From positions 53,393 through 117,392 of the forward strand of contig NZ_BBRX01000022.1 in assembly GCF_000829675.1 (NCBI RefSeq): a stretch of DNA of 64,000 nucleotides. The letters are read 5' to 3'. The notes under the pieces are model-generated. The model searched no databases and was not told the DNA's origin. It was given only the letters and a program-made list of their open reading frames with translations. This document shows, in pieces, positions 1 to 8,991 of the stretch. The DNA comes from Acinetobacter rudis. GTDB taxonomy: Bacteria > Pseudomonadota > Gammaproteobacteria > Pseudomonadales > Moraxellaceae. Position 1 is the stretch's first letter; each line of letters starts with the position of its first letter. The translations under genes and the position numbers were made by a program.

Positions 1-1311
1 TTAAAAGCACGTGTGATTGAGCTTTTGCAAGAAGTGGGAATTAGCTCAGCTGAACATCGATATTATGCCTATCCCTCAGAGTTATCTGGTGGTCAACAAC
101 AACGCGTCATGATTGCTATTGCACTGGCCTGTGAGCCTAAGCTTTTGATCGCAGATGAACCAACAACTGCATTAGATGTCACTATTCAAAAACAGATCAT
201 CTCTTTGTTAACACAACTCTGTGAACGCCGTAAAATGTCGATGATCTTTATCACGCATGATTTAGCATTGGTTGCAGAGGTTGCTGACCGTGTCATCGTC
301 ATGCGTCATGGAAAAATTCGTGAGCAAGGTCAACTTAGACAAATTCTACATGATCCTCAAGATCACTATACTCAGGCCTTGTTATATTGTCGTCCTAGGA
401 TAGATTGCCGCCCAATGCGTTTACCTGTCATCAGTGATTTTATTGACCACAATGGTCAAGCAATCCAACAAAATAATTGCATTTTTTCATCCAAACAACG
501 CCAAAGAGGTCTCACTGGTCAAGAAGCAATTATCCTTGAAGCCAAACATCTAAAAAAAAGTTTTTATAGCAGAACAGGACTATGGCACAAAGAAGAAAAC
601 ATTGCTGTTCAAGATGCCTCCTTTAAACTGGCCAAGGGTAAAACCTTAGGTTTAGTGGGAGAATCTGGTTCAGGCAAAACCACGATTGGTATGTTACTGA
701 TGCGGCTACAACCTGCCGATGGTGGAGAAGTACTCATTGATGGCCAAGATATATTAACCCTGAATGCAAAACAATTTGCAGCCTATCAAACCCGTATTCA
801 AATCATTTTCCAAAACCCTTATGCCTCGCTCAACCCACGCTTGAGTATTGGCGAAATCATCACAGAGCCGATGCGTATACATGCCATAGGACAACGAGAA
901 CAGCATAAATCTCGTGCGATAAATCTGCTGGAACGTGTAGGCTTAGCTGCCTCAGCTTATGATTTATACCCACACGAGTTTTCAGGTGGGCAACGACAAA
1001 GAATTGCTATTGCACGTTGTTTAGCACTACAACCTGAGATTATTATTTGTGATGAGTCTGTATCAGCACTTGATGTTTCTGTACAGGCTCAAGTACTTAA
1101 TTTATTGCAAGAACTTCAAGATGAGTTTGGCTTAAGTTATATCTTTATCTCGCATGATCTCGCGGTAATTAAATATATCTCAGACCAAGTCATGGTGATG
1201 CAACATGGACAAATCGTAGAAGTTGCCAATGCAGATCAGCTCTATCAACATCCAAAGCATCCCTATACCCAACAACTGCTCAGCGCGATTCCAAGCACTT
1301 TACATCATTAA
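1..1311 (+). CDS. Double-domain peptide-type ABC transporter ATPase (5' end outside window)
   Basis: This gene encodes the ATPase subunit of an oligopeptide/nickel-type ABC importer, with two nucleotide-binding domains fused in one chain as in YejF and GsiA. The reading frame is open at base 1, so the N-terminal domain lacks its Walker A. It still shows the signature LSGGQQQR, Walker B LLIADEP, the D-loop and the switch histidine in FITHD. The second domain starts near base 535 and is complete: Walker A GESGSGKTT, Q-loop IFQNPYASLNPR, signature FSGGQRQR, Walker B IIICDES (Ser replaces the usual Pro after the catalytic Glu) and FISHD. The C-terminus HPYTQQLLSAIP is typical of the family. Permease and binding-protein genes would lie to the left. 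The substrate (peptide, microcin or glutathione) cannot be told from this sequence. Confidence 0.93.
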   Translation, partial: LKARVIELLQEVGISSAEHRYYAYPSELSGGQQQRVMIAIALACEPKLLIADEPTTALDVTIQKQIISLLTQLCERRKMSMIFITHDLALVAEVADRVIVMRHGKIREQGQLRQILHDPQDHYTQALLYCRPRIDCRPMRLPVISDFIDHNGQAIQQNNCIFSSKQRQRGLTGQEAIILEAKHLKKSFYSRTGLWHKEENIAVQDASFKLAKGKTLGLVGESGSGKTTIGMLLMRLQPADGGEVLIDGQDILTLNAKQFAAYQTRIQIIFQNPYASLNPRLSIGEIITEPMRIHAIGQREQHKSRAINLLERVGLAASAYDLYPHEFSGGQRQRIAIARCLALQPEIIICDESVSALDVSVQAQVLNLLQELQDEFGLSYIFISHDLAVIKYISDQVMVMQHGQIVEVANADQLYQHPKHPYTQQLLSAIPSTLHH

Positions 1312-1381
1312 CTCCATTTAACTTGTTCCCCCATCTTGTTGTTTAAGGGCAAAATGGGGCATGGCTTTTTCACCGCACTAC

Positions 1382-1534
1382 TTACAACCAGTTTAAATGT
1401 TTTAGGTTTTTGAGTGCTGGTTTAAGGCGCTGTTTATTCTTGGCATTGATTAAATATGGCTGAACGCTATTCATAAAAATTGGAAAGTCTTCTTTGGGAT
1501 CATGACAAAAATCCGCAACCGACGGTACGCTTAT
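1382..1534 (-). pseudogene. Possible 3' remnant of an unrecognised gene
   Basis: Just downstream of the LysR gene a minus-strand frame stays open for about 50 codons and ends in TAA at 1382-1384. It has no start codon of its own; the frame opens after a TGA that lies inside the LysR 3' end. The peptide has a plausible protein composition (it includes DPKEDFPIFM and ends LKHLNWL). I do not recognise it. It may be the tail of a gene truncated when the LysR gene arrived or was rearranged, or it may be chance. Confidence 0.25.
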
Positions 1535-2442
1535 TTCTCACTCAACATCAACTCCTGACAATGTTCATATACCAATTGCCTTAAAAATTGATGTTCAGGA
1601 TCAGCCTGATAACGTGGATGCCAAGCATGTGAAATACTTATCGGAGCTGTTTTAAACGGTAATGCCCTACAACATAGACCCTGATGCATTGGCTGAGTCA
1701 GTAAAGCAGGCACTGTAGCGATCAAATCGGTTTCTCGTACAATCAATACAGCTTCAGCAAAAGTATGTGTGACTGCTGCAACATGTCTAGACAAACCCTG
1801 TTTCGCCAAAGCAACATCGACTGGCCCACTCAATAAACCTCGTCTTGAAACACTCACATGGCGTGCTGCGGCAAATGTTGCCGCAGCGAGTTCTGCTTGT
1901 TGTGCCAAAGGATGGTTATGTCCCAAAACAACAATATAATGATCCCGAAATAAGGTTTGGCGTACAATCTCAGGACCCAAATCATCGATTACCCCAATAT
2001 CTAAATCAACACGACCTTCGCGAAGTGCATCGACATCTTGCTGCCCTTGTGCAATAAAACGTAAAGTGACTTTAGGTGCCAGTTGCGACATTTTTTGAAG
2101 CAGTGCCGTAGCCAATAAAGCCACAGTGCCATCATCCGCTCGAATAGTAAAAACACGGCGTAATGTTGTTAAATCAAGTGATTGTGGTTTATGCAATAAC
2201 TGCTGTGCTTGTTGTAATAATAATCGAACGGGTTCACGCAATTGTTCCGCACGCGGTGTTGTCACTAAACCTCGACCTGCACGGACAAATAGTGGATCAT
2301 CTAACATAATACGCAGACGATTCAGCGTCCGACTCATGGCTGGTACACTGATATCGAGCCGCTGCGCAGCACCTGTTACACTACCCTCTGTGAGTAATGC
2401 ATCTAGTGCTACCAGTAAGTTTAAATCCAAGGATTGCATCAT
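1531..2442 (-). CDS. LysR-family transcriptional regulator
   Basis: A DNA-binding regulator of LysR type. Residues about 5-65 form the winged helix-turn-helix (LNLLVALDALLTEGSV, then AAQRLDISVPAMSRTLNRLR). The rest is a periplasmic-binding-protein-like effector domain, and the total of about 303 residues is usual for the family. The longer frame would start at a TTG (2448), so the ATG at 2442 or the adjacent ATG at 2439 is preferred. The gene is divergent from the siderophore-interacting reductase across about 80 bp. LysR proteins commonly control a divergent neighbour, so that gene is the natural candidate target. The effector is unknown. Confidence 0.92.
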   Translation of the reverse strand: MMQSLDLNLLVALDALLTEGSVTGAAQRLDISVPAMSRTLNRLRIMLDDPLFVRAGRGLVTTPRAEQLREPVRLLLQQAQQLLHKPQSLDLTTLRRVFTIRADDGTVALLATALLQKMSQLAPKVTLRFIAQGQQDVDALREGRVDLDIGVIDDLGPEIVRQTLFRDHYIVVLGHNHPLAQQAELAAATFAAARHVSVSRRGLLSGPVDVALAKQGLSRHVAAVTHTFAEAVLIVRETDLIATVPALLTQPMHQGLCCRALPFKTAPISISHAWHPRYQADPEHQFLRQLVYEHCQELMLSEK

Positions 2443-2493
2443 ACGCAACTATTTATTAGCACTATGTATATTTATGCAATACTATATTTAATT

Positions 2494-2512
2494 GATAATG
2501 AAAACAAATTTT
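2494..2512 (+). promoter_or_regulatory. Possible Fur box upstream of the siderophore-interacting protein gene
   Basis: GATAATGAAAACAAATTTT agrees with the 19-bp Fur consensus at 13 positions by hand count, including the first eight. It lies 11 bp before the ATG of an iron-reductase-type gene. Fur control fits the gene's role, but the region is AT-rich and weak matches are easy to find there. Confidence 0.35.
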
Positions 2513-2523
2513 GATCACCGAGA

Positions 2524-3264
2524 ATGAATATGCTGAAGAAAACTCATACGGCTGTACATTGTCATGTACTTTCTGCCACATTAATTACGCCGCACATGCG
2601 TCGTCTAGTACTGGGTGGGCCAGAAATAAATGCTTGGCTTGCCACTCCAGAAGTACATACTCCAGCTGCGTGGGTCAAAGTTTTTCCAGAAGGGATTAAA
2701 GGTCGTGCATATACGATTCGTGAAATCGATTTAGATCGCTCAACCATTACCCTTGATTTTGTTATGCATGGGCATGATCAATCAGAAGATACTCACTCTG
2801 TATCGGCATGGGCCAAATACTGCCAAGCAGGTGATGCTGTACAAATAGCTGGGCCTCGCAATGGTGGTTTTCAATTAGCAGAAGATACCGATTGGCTCTG
2901 GATTGGCGCTGATTTAACGGCACTCCCTGCTGCAATTCGCATTATTGAATCTTTGCCCGCACATATTCAAGTTGCAGGTTTGTTCATTGTTGACTCATTA
3001 GAAGATCAACAAGAGATTCACAATCAGTGCAAACTACGTACGCGTTGGCGCACTTTAGCCGTGCGACCAGATCTCTTGGCTGACCGTAATGTGCTTATCA
3101 AAGATATAGATACCTTAAAAGGCAATGGTCAAGTTTGGATCGCAGGTGAAGCCCGCTGGACACAGAGCTGGAAACAATATTGGCTCACTCAAAAGCAATT
3201 AGCTGCCAACAAAGTCAGCAGCAAGGGCTATTGGAAACTTGGAGAAATCGATTATCGTGATTAA
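2524..3264 (+). CDS. Siderophore-interacting protein (FAD-dependent ferric reductase)
   Basis: A cytoplasmic NAD(P)H/FAD-dependent reductase of the SIP/ViuB family. These enzymes release iron from imported ferri-siderophores by reduction. The N-terminal FAD-binding beta-barrel includes the flavin-contact motif RAYT (about residue 59) and a conserved HG segment (about residue 77). The C-terminal half has the SIP-domain signature GADLTALPAAIR (about residue 128), AGEA (about residue 208) and the family-typical tail KGYWKLGE. The length of 246 residues is normal. Start: ATG 2524, with ATG 2530 a second possibility; the nearby GAG is only a weak ribosome-binding site. A divergent LysR gene and a possible Fur box lie upstream. 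No siderophore synthesis or receptor gene is in the window. Confidence 0.9.
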   Translation: MNMLKKTHTAVHCHVLSATLITPHMRRLVLGGPEINAWLATPEVHTPAAWVKVFPEGIKGRAYTIREIDLDRSTITLDFVMHGHDQSEDTHSVSAWAKYCQAGDAVQIAGPRNGGFQLAEDTDWLWIGADLTALPAAIRIIESLPAHIQVAGLFIVDSLEDQQEIHNQCKLRTRWRTLAVRPDLLADRNVLIKDIDTLKGNGQVWIAGEARWTQSWKQYWLTQKQLAANKVSSKGYWKLGEIDYRD

Positions 3265-3291
3265 TCCATCCGACTTTTCAGCCAATCCCTT

Positions 3292-3336
3292 AAGGAAAAT
3301 CAGCATAACGCATTTATTCTAATGCGGGTTTTCCTT
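3292..3336. terminator. Hairpin between convergent SIP gene and first ecp operon
   Basis: A two-step stem: AAGGAAAA (3292-3299) pairs with TTTTCCTT (3329-3336), and inside it CGCATT (3309-3314) pairs with AATGCG (3321-3326). It sits between two convergent genes and touches the ecpE stop codon. It probably ends transcription from one or both sides, although the T-run is short. Confidence 0.5.
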
Positions 3337-4048
3337 ATGCGGGACCTTCCTCCTCATCCAAGACTTGCTCTGGACATTGATCACCTACAGCAATATATCG
3401 CTTATTGGCCACAATGAATTTTTGATTTTTTTGTTTGACGACATCATTTTTATATTCTTCACCTGGCAACATATAAAACTGTGTTGAACTCTCATCATTG
3501 AGCTTACAACGCTGATGAATAATGACACGGAAAAATGTATTGCCTGTATTTTTAATAATGCCTTGTTTTTCATCGATAACGTACTGTAGTTTTTGTTTAC
3601 GTGGACGTACCACCATAATGGTACTCATCGAAACGGTAGGCATAAAGGAGGTTGCTTTGCCATGTTCTTGTTCAGCAAATGCAGCTAAAGGTATTTCAGT
3701 GAAGACCACCCGATAATAACGCTCTTGATCATCTTTTGGACCGATATATAACAGCTTAAAGAAGTCGGTACTATTTGCGGCAATTTGCAGTTTAACTGGC
3801 GTATATATAATTTCCCGATCTTTCGCATAAATTATATTTTCCCCTTTATCCCCTGGCTGATCTATTTTAAAAGACTGTACTGTATAGAGATTTAATACGC
3901 TGGTATCGTTCTTTACAGGTTTAGAGATAAAGCTTTCATCCGATCCCATCTCATAAATATAAGAAGAAAAATAAACAGCTGAGGCCATATTTGCCGTGCC
4001 AAATAGCATCAGCATCAAACAAATCTTATTTAAAAATTGTTTACTCAT
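3335..4048 (-). CDS. ecpE: ECP-type fimbrial chaperone EcpE (copy 1)
   Basis: Second periplasmic chaperone of an alpha-type (ECP) chaperone-usher pilus. It has an N-terminal signal peptide ending near residue 24 (TANMASA). The body has chaperone-type strands: RYYRVVFTEIP, IMVVRPRKQKLQY and NTGNTFFRVIIH. The length of 237 residues is close to E. coli EcpE (about 236). It is the last gene of the operon, 36 bp after ecpD. In E. coli this protein is thought to serve the tip adhesin EcpD; that role is carried over by homology. The paralogue at 15.9 kb is very similar but longer at the C-terminus. Confidence 0.9.
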   Translation of the reverse strand: MSKQFLNKICLMLMLFGTANMASAVYFSSYIYEMGSDESFISKPVKNDTSVLNLYTVQSFKIDQPGDKGENIIYAKDREIIYTPVKLQIAANSTDFFKLLYIGPKDDQERYYRVVFTEIPLAAFAEQEHGKATSFMPTVSMSTIMVVRPRKQKLQYVIDEKQGIIKNTGNTFFRVIIHQRCKLNDESSTQFYMLPGEEYKNDVVKQKNQKFIVANKRYIAVGDQCPEQVLDEEEGPA

Positions 4049-4084
4049 ATCACGCTCAGCCTGAATTAACCTATATGCTTAGCA

Positions 4085-5728
4085 CTATGGAAAAGTTACA
4101 CCAATCCATTTTGCTCTCACTCGAATCTCACCTTCTGCACGGACTTTACCCATCCAATCCAAGCCATCAGTTGACAAATTAGAAATAGAGTCATCCATAG
4201 GGAAAAGTAACTTTAAGTTGGTCGAGTAAAAATAGCCTGAACCAAAGCTATCCCAAGGCACGACCGACCACATTGCATTTCTCATGTTTAAGGATTTCCT
4301 ACTGTCACAACCACTATAAGTTTTAACTTCTTGGTTAAAGTTATTCTGCATACTTAACCAAGCAGGGATCGCAACTTCTGTTTTTTTATCGGCAGATTTA
4401 AAAGAACAGTAACTCTCCCCATTTTTGATGATCTGAGGTCCACTCACGTAAGCTTCAATCGTATCAGCTTGTCTTGGTGCAGACTGGCGAACTGTATAGT
4501 TAAAGGTAATCGGATTAGAGTCCCCAATTTTTCCAGTCAAAACAGGAGTTGAACCTTCAGCCAGACCTCTAGGTTGAATACTGACACTATATTCACGCGG
4601 AATAAGCTCTACCTTGGTGGATACTGAAAATTGGTAAAAACCGGACTGTGGTGCGACGTTATTCTCAATTGCAAAAGTAAATAGGTTGTCGATATTACGG
4701 ATATTAACTTTAGCCTTCGCTAACTTTTGGAAAAAAGTATTGCTAAAAAATACTGAGATGTAGCCATCTCCTGACACCATCATATCTTTTAATTTGTTAT
4801 AGGCACGATACGCTTCACTATAATTGTGCCATTTCCCTGTACCGCCATGGATCAATAAATCCTTTGCAGCAGGTGTAAAACCAAATGCGGAATTGTCTGT
4901 CACCATATATATAAAGAAATGTGGTGAAGAAGCACTTGGATTACCCCTCATATTATATTTAAGCATTTTACACGACACGCCACTTTGACCATCTACAATC
5001 GAATACTGGCAATGGTTACTATTGGCTGTAAGATAAGGGGTACCATCTGTGCCATACCAAATTTCTTGAAAAGCTTTGGTGTCGAGTAAAGTGACATGTG
5101 CTTTTTTATTCAATGTAAAATTATAAATATACCAATTGCCTCGCTGTGCATCTTTACAATATCGACCTTGCGAGGGTGAGTATTCTTCATTTGTTCCACA
5201 AGCATTCATCACAATGTTTTCTGTGCTGCCCACAGCCATTTTTCTAAAATGCTCATAAGCTCCAGATCCAAATGCTGCACGAGCATAGGCCCCGCCATCT
5301 TCCCCTGCCGATACAGCAATTTTATAAGCACCTTGGCTATCTATTTTTTCAGCAGGTAAATAACCTGAAGCAGGACATCGACGTGTTCCATTTGACATCA
5401 AACAACGCGAGCCAACATAAGGCCGATCAATTGCACCTCCTTCAATCCAATAATCCACATAGCCATTTACAGCAAGGGCATGATTGGTTCCCATATAACC
5501 AATAGAAGTCTGACGTGTTCTAAATTTATTCCAAACGTTAGATCCAGTAAAACGAGGATCCAGCAAATAAGAAGCAATGAAATATTCTTTATCGACATTG
5601 TTTTCAATAAAGAGGTAATCTTTCGCTGCTAAATTTTGTACATTAGGTCGCTTGAGTGCATAAGCCTGAGTTGATGTAAATAATACAACTGCACATAGCA
5701 CACTGAGTTTTTGCACAAGCTTAATCAT
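4085..5728 (-). CDS. ecpD: ECP-type pilus tip adhesin EcpD (copy 1)
   Basis: Polymerised tip adhesin of the ECP-type pilus, exported by the Sec system through a signal peptide (cleavage near STQAYA, residue 24) and assembled at the usher. Its 547 residues equal the length of E. coli EcpD. Several cysteines (for example in SRCLMSNGTRRCPASGY and NACGTNEEY) could form disulfides. The N-terminal half is the presumed receptor-binding region. The C-terminal region (about 370-547, with KVELIPREYSVSI) is likely the pilin-like part. The start overlaps the end of ecpC by 8 bp, which implies translational coupling; the second operon has the same overlap. The host ligand is unknown. Confidence 0.92.
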   Translation of the reverse strand: MIKLVQKLSVLCAVVLFTSTQAYALKRPNVQNLAAKDYLFIENNVDKEYFIASYLLDPRFTGSNVWNKFRTRQTSIGYMGTNHALAVNGYVDYWIEGGAIDRPYVGSRCLMSNGTRRCPASGYLPAEKIDSQGAYKIAVSAGEDGGAYARAAFGSGAYEHFRKMAVGSTENIVMNACGTNEEYSPSQGRYCKDAQRGNWYIYNFTLNKKAHVTLLDTKAFQEIWYGTDGTPYLTANSNHCQYSIVDGQSGVSCKMLKYNMRGNPSASSPHFFIYMVTDNSAFGFTPAAKDLLIHGGTGKWHNYSEAYRAYNKLKDMMVSGDGYISVFFSNTFFQKLAKAKVNIRNIDNLFTFAIENNVAPQSGFYQFSVSTKVELIPREYSVSIQPRGLAEGSTPVLTGKIGDSNPITFNYTVRQSAPRQADTIEAYVSGPQIIKNGESYCSFKSADKKTEVAIPAWLSMQNNFNQEVKTYSGCDSRKSLNMRNAMWSVVPWDSFGSGYFYSTNLKLLFPMDDSISNLSTDGLDWMGKVRAEGEIRVRAKWIGVTFP

Positions 5729-8225
5729 ATCGAGTGGCCTCTAAACTGTTTTTATTGCGACTGACTGGTTTATATTGACAACTTACGTCACCCAACCATG
5801 CAGCTCCACGAGCATCACTAAGCTGTAAAGTCGATTCACAAATATCACCATTTCTCTCAATTAGTGTGAGCATCGGATAGCGCTTATCAACATCAAGAGA
5901 GAATTCTCCATTGGCATCCGTGGTGGTTTTACCAATATGATTGTGAATATTGGCATTGGCCGCGAGCTCACCATTTGGATAATAAACGCGTCCAAAAACT
6001 GTCACCATTTGCTTGATCTCAGGTTGTAACAATGCGACGTTACCCGGATATAAAGTGACTCGACTCTTACGTCCTTCTGCAATACTTACACTGTCTACAG
6101 AACTTTTATCATTCATCAATTCAATGACATATTCAGCATAAGGCGCGAGTGGGATAAAGTTTTTTTGACCTGTTAATGTATAACTTTGACCATTAATTTC
6201 AGCAGCCATACTGCCTTTGTCATTCAATCCCGTTTCAATAATTACACCAGAACTTAGATTGTCATTGCCCAATACAAAGTTTTTACCCGAAGTTGCAATT
6301 GAACCCTGACTGGTATAATTCAATGAATAACTATTGCGAGATCCACTCATAGATAAGTTGCCGCTATTATATTTTGTCTTGTAACCCACATAACCAGATG
6401 CAGTGAAGTTGTCTGAATCCACATCGTTATTCTTACGATTCACCATTTGAGAGAAATCTAATCCAACATTCTCAATCACTTGATGATTAAAGTTTTGCTT
6501 ATAACTGGCATTGGCATACACATTACTATTACGTGAATTTACACCCGCACTAAACCATTTTGAAAAAGGAAGTCGTAAATCAAAGTAGATATATTTATCT
6601 TGAGTGTTTTGTTGAGTGTCATATTGCGAACGCTGTAAACCTGTACGAACTTGCATATCTACATAACGATTGTTATAAATCGTCTGGAAATATTCGACAT
6701 TCATTAGTCGGTTATCGCGTTTTAAATCATCTGAATAACTTACTGTTAATAAACCTAATTTGTTATATAGCTGGTTTAAATTCATGGACAAACCTAGGCT
6801 ATAACTTTTGTTATCTGTAAAATATAAGCGATCGCCTATTTCACTGATATCAAAAGCTCCCCAGAAACTGGCATATCCTTTGGGTAGGCTATAACTTAAT
6901 GCCGTTGTTGCTCGGTAAGAACGATCTGTAGCTAACATGGTTTGAAAGCTTAAACTTGAGTTTGGCGTGAAAGTAATATTACTTTCAGCTTCGACAACAG
7001 CATTTTTATCAAATACATAGAAAGTCGAAGCTAAACGTACACCAGACAAATAGGCATAGTTTTTTGCAGCAGCAATTCCCATTAACCAAGTTCGTTCATC
7101 TGTATGAATAGCATCTTGGTCATATCGTTTACTATACTCAAGCATCCCGCCAAAAGCCTGCCAGCTTAATTTATCCGTTACACTTGATTGGCGACCAAAG
7201 GTTTTATTGACTTGCGCCGAAGTCGTACTGGTTTCTTGACCATTCACAATCGTCTTTACTTCAACGTTGTAGACACCATTTGGAAAAGTCGAAGTATCAA
7301 GCTCATGACTCCCCATAGAGAAGTTTTGAATACTGAGTAAGCGGCCATCACGATAAACCTGAATCGTTCCTGCACTTGGCAAAAACACCAAAATCGGTAC
7401 CAAAGACTGTTTTTGGTCTTCAATGATGGTGCTACTTTTATTACCATAAGTCACACCATAAACTTTACTTGAGTTTAGGGCGTTTAAGCTGGCAACTGAC
7501 TGCATACTCCATGTATCCATCATCCCTGCAGCTAATCGATTACCTTCAAAATCATGTTCATATAACGCACGATACAAATCAAAACTGGTATTTGAGTCAT
7601 TGCTATAAAATGAACCATTGACTAAAAAATGATGTTCTTCTAATGCACTAATACTGTCTAAGTTGATATACGTGGATGATGTCTTGCGTTCATTAAAATC
7701 ACTCTGAGAAGCCCCGAGTCGATAATTTAAAATTGAAGAAAAATTCTCTGTGGTGGATTGACCCAATACATCAGAGCGCTTGATCAACTTTGTACCCAGT
7801 GCTGACTTCTCTACTTTTAATTCAAGATAAAGTGACTGTAAATCAAATGACAATACCGCATCATCTGTAATAGACAGCGTCATATCTTCTTCAAAAGCTT
7901 TATTCAATGTTGCAATTTGAGCTTTAACTTCAGGTGCTAATTCTGTGCTTTGATGAGTTTCATCGAATATAATTTTTCGAGCGAAAAGTTGATTATTGCG
8001 ATATTCCACAACTGCATCTGCAATTTTTTGCTTACTCTTAGTGGCCTCAATCGTCGAATCTTCTTCAAATTTCAAATAAATAGGGACCGTAAATCCTTGC
8101 GATAACATACTTGAAAGCATTACAGGAAAGACATACTGACCAATTTGAATTTGAGTAGGTTCATCTGCATAGGTATTTTGTAGACCCACAAGTAAAGCCA
8201 CACAAAAAAGTATTCGACTTTTCAT
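5721..8225 (-). CDS. ecpC: ECP-type outer-membrane usher EcpC (copy 1)
   Basis: Outer-membrane usher that forms the secretion pore and assembles EcpA and EcpD subunits. Its 834 residues compare with about 841 for E. coli EcpC. It has a signal peptide (ending near NTYADE), an N-terminal chaperone-binding domain, a long beta-barrel rich in alternating aromatic residues, and an internal segment with YRDGRLLSIQNFSMGSHELD that probably corresponds to the plug or a neighbouring domain. A C-terminal carboxypeptidase-like domain follows (GRVYYPNGELAANANIHNH, then TTDANGEFSLDV). It starts 6 bp after ecpB. Alpha-type ushers differ from FimD, and the Fim-type usher at 40.6 kb in this window is clearly of another family. 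Confidence 0.93.
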   Translation of the reverse strand: MKSRILFCVALLVGLQNTYADEPTQIQIGQYVFPVMLSSMLSQGFTVPIYLKFEEDSTIEATKSKQKIADAVVEYRNNQLFARKIIFDETHQSTELAPEVKAQIATLNKAFEEDMTLSITDDAVLSFDLQSLYLELKVEKSALGTKLIKRSDVLGQSTTENFSSILNYRLGASQSDFNERKTSSTYINLDSISALEEHHFLVNGSFYSNDSNTSFDLYRALYEHDFEGNRLAAGMMDTWSMQSVASLNALNSSKVYGVTYGNKSSTIIEDQKQSLVPILVFLPSAGTIQVYRDGRLLSIQNFSMGSHELDTSTFPNGVYNVEVKTIVNGQETSTTSAQVNKTFGRQSSVTDKLSWQAFGGMLEYSKRYDQDAIHTDERTWLMGIAAAKNYAYLSGVRLASTFYVFDKNAVVEAESNITFTPNSSLSFQTMLATDRSYRATTALSYSLPKGYASFWGAFDISEIGDRLYFTDNKSYSLGLSMNLNQLYNKLGLLTVSYSDDLKRDNRLMNVEYFQTIYNNRYVDMQVRTGLQRSQYDTQQNTQDKYIYFDLRLPFSKWFSAGVNSRNSNVYANASYKQNFNHQVIENVGLDFSQMVNRKNNDVDSDNFTASGYVGYKTKYNSGNLSMSGSRNSYSLNYTSQGSIATSGKNFVLGNDNLSSGVIIETGLNDKGSMAAEINGQSYTLTGQKNFIPLAPYAEYVIELMNDKSSVDSVSIAEGRKSRVTLYPGNVALLQPEIKQMVTVFGRVYYPNGELAANANIHNHIGKTTTDANGEFSLDVDKRYPMLTLIERNGDICESTLQLSDARGAAWLGDVSCQYKPVSRNKNSLEATRYD

Positions 8226-8231
8226 ATTGAT

Positions 8232-8912
8232 CTACCGTTGGATATTTATATATTCGCTATCGTGCCAAATACCGATATTTGTTTTAGCGTCGCTAAACTC
8301 TGTATATTTAAGTTGTATCGTTGTATCAGGCATAACGTAATAACGTTCACGGCAACCTTTACCTTCAACATCTTTAGATCTGTCCTTACACGCTCCGGCT
8401 GCAACGATTCGAAAGCTCACATTGCCTGTATTGGTTACTGCGCCGTCTTTATAGCTGTAATCAAATTTTTGTTTTCTTGGAGCGACAACTAAGATGGTAT
8501 TAATTTGCGCGACTGCAGAAGCCTGAGCACTTTTTGTTGCTGTTGTATCTTCTGAACTTCCTACCGGCGCATCTAACCAAGACAAGCGATAGTAACGTTC
8601 CTGCTCATCAGCAGGTCCCTGATAAATAATTTTAAATATATCTTTTGCAGAACCTGGGAGAACTAAACCTGATGGTGTTGATAAGATTTCAGCTGCAGAC
8701 TCCATTGGAATAATTTCACCACCTTCCATTGGTGTACTTATACGATGTACTTTTAAACCAACAAAACGTGCCGTATCCGATGGATTTTCAATTTCTTTTG
8801 CAACCAAAGACTGCTTAGCTTCAATAATCGAAGTGATATCACCAACATTAATTGCTGAACATTGCATGGAAATTGCTAAACCACTCACCAATATCTTTAC
8901 TTTCAAGTTCAT
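8232..8912 (-). CDS. ecpB: ECP-type fimbrial chaperone EcpB (copy 1)
   Basis: Periplasmic chaperone for the major pilin EcpA. It has a signal peptide (cleavage near QCSA, residue 19), followed by an immunoglobulin-like chaperone fold. Visible strands are DIFKIIYQGPADEQERYYRL, NTILVVAPRKQKFDY and TNTGNVSFRIVA. A C-terminal cysteine pair (GACKD, GCRERYYVM) could form a disulfide. Its 226 residues compare with about 222 in E. coli. It is the second gene of the operon, about 80 bp after ecpA, with an RNA hairpin in between. It is distinct in sequence from EcpE of the same operon but shares the chaperone layout. Confidence 0.92.
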   Translation of the reverse strand: MNLKVKILVSGLAISMQCSAINVGDITSIIEAKQSLVAKEIENPSDTARFVGLKVHRISTPMEGGEIIPMESAAEILSTPSGLVLPGSAKDIFKIIYQGPADEQERYYRLSWLDAPVGSSEDTTATKSAQASAVAQINTILVVAPRKQKFDYSYKDGAVTNTGNVSFRIVAAGACKDRSKDVEGKGCRERYYVMPDTTIQLKYTEFSDAKTNIGIWHDSEYINIQR

Positions 8913-8932
8913 TTTTATTCCCCTTATGAAAC

Positions 8933-8956
8933 AACAAGGGATTTCACTCCCTTGTT
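8933..8956 (-). promoter_or_regulatory. Conserved ecpA-ecpB intergenic hairpin (copy 1)
   Basis: AACAAGGG and CCCTTGTT form an 8-bp stem with an 8-base loop, between the stop of ecpA and the start of ecpB. The second operon has the matching element with a 12-bp stem. Such hairpins after a major pilin gene commonly protect the 3' end of the pilin mRNA or cause partial termination, so the subunit outnumbers the assembly proteins. The function here is inferred from position and conservation. Confidence 0.6.
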
Positions 8957-8991
8957 ATTCACCAACAATAATTTCCAGTTAAATCCAGAAA

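Noticed and set aside
2126..2491. Plus-strand open frame of 121 codons opposite the LysR gene
   Set aside because: It is antisense to a strong gene, has low-complexity Cys/Asn/Arg-rich composition and no ribosome-binding site; it is a shadow.
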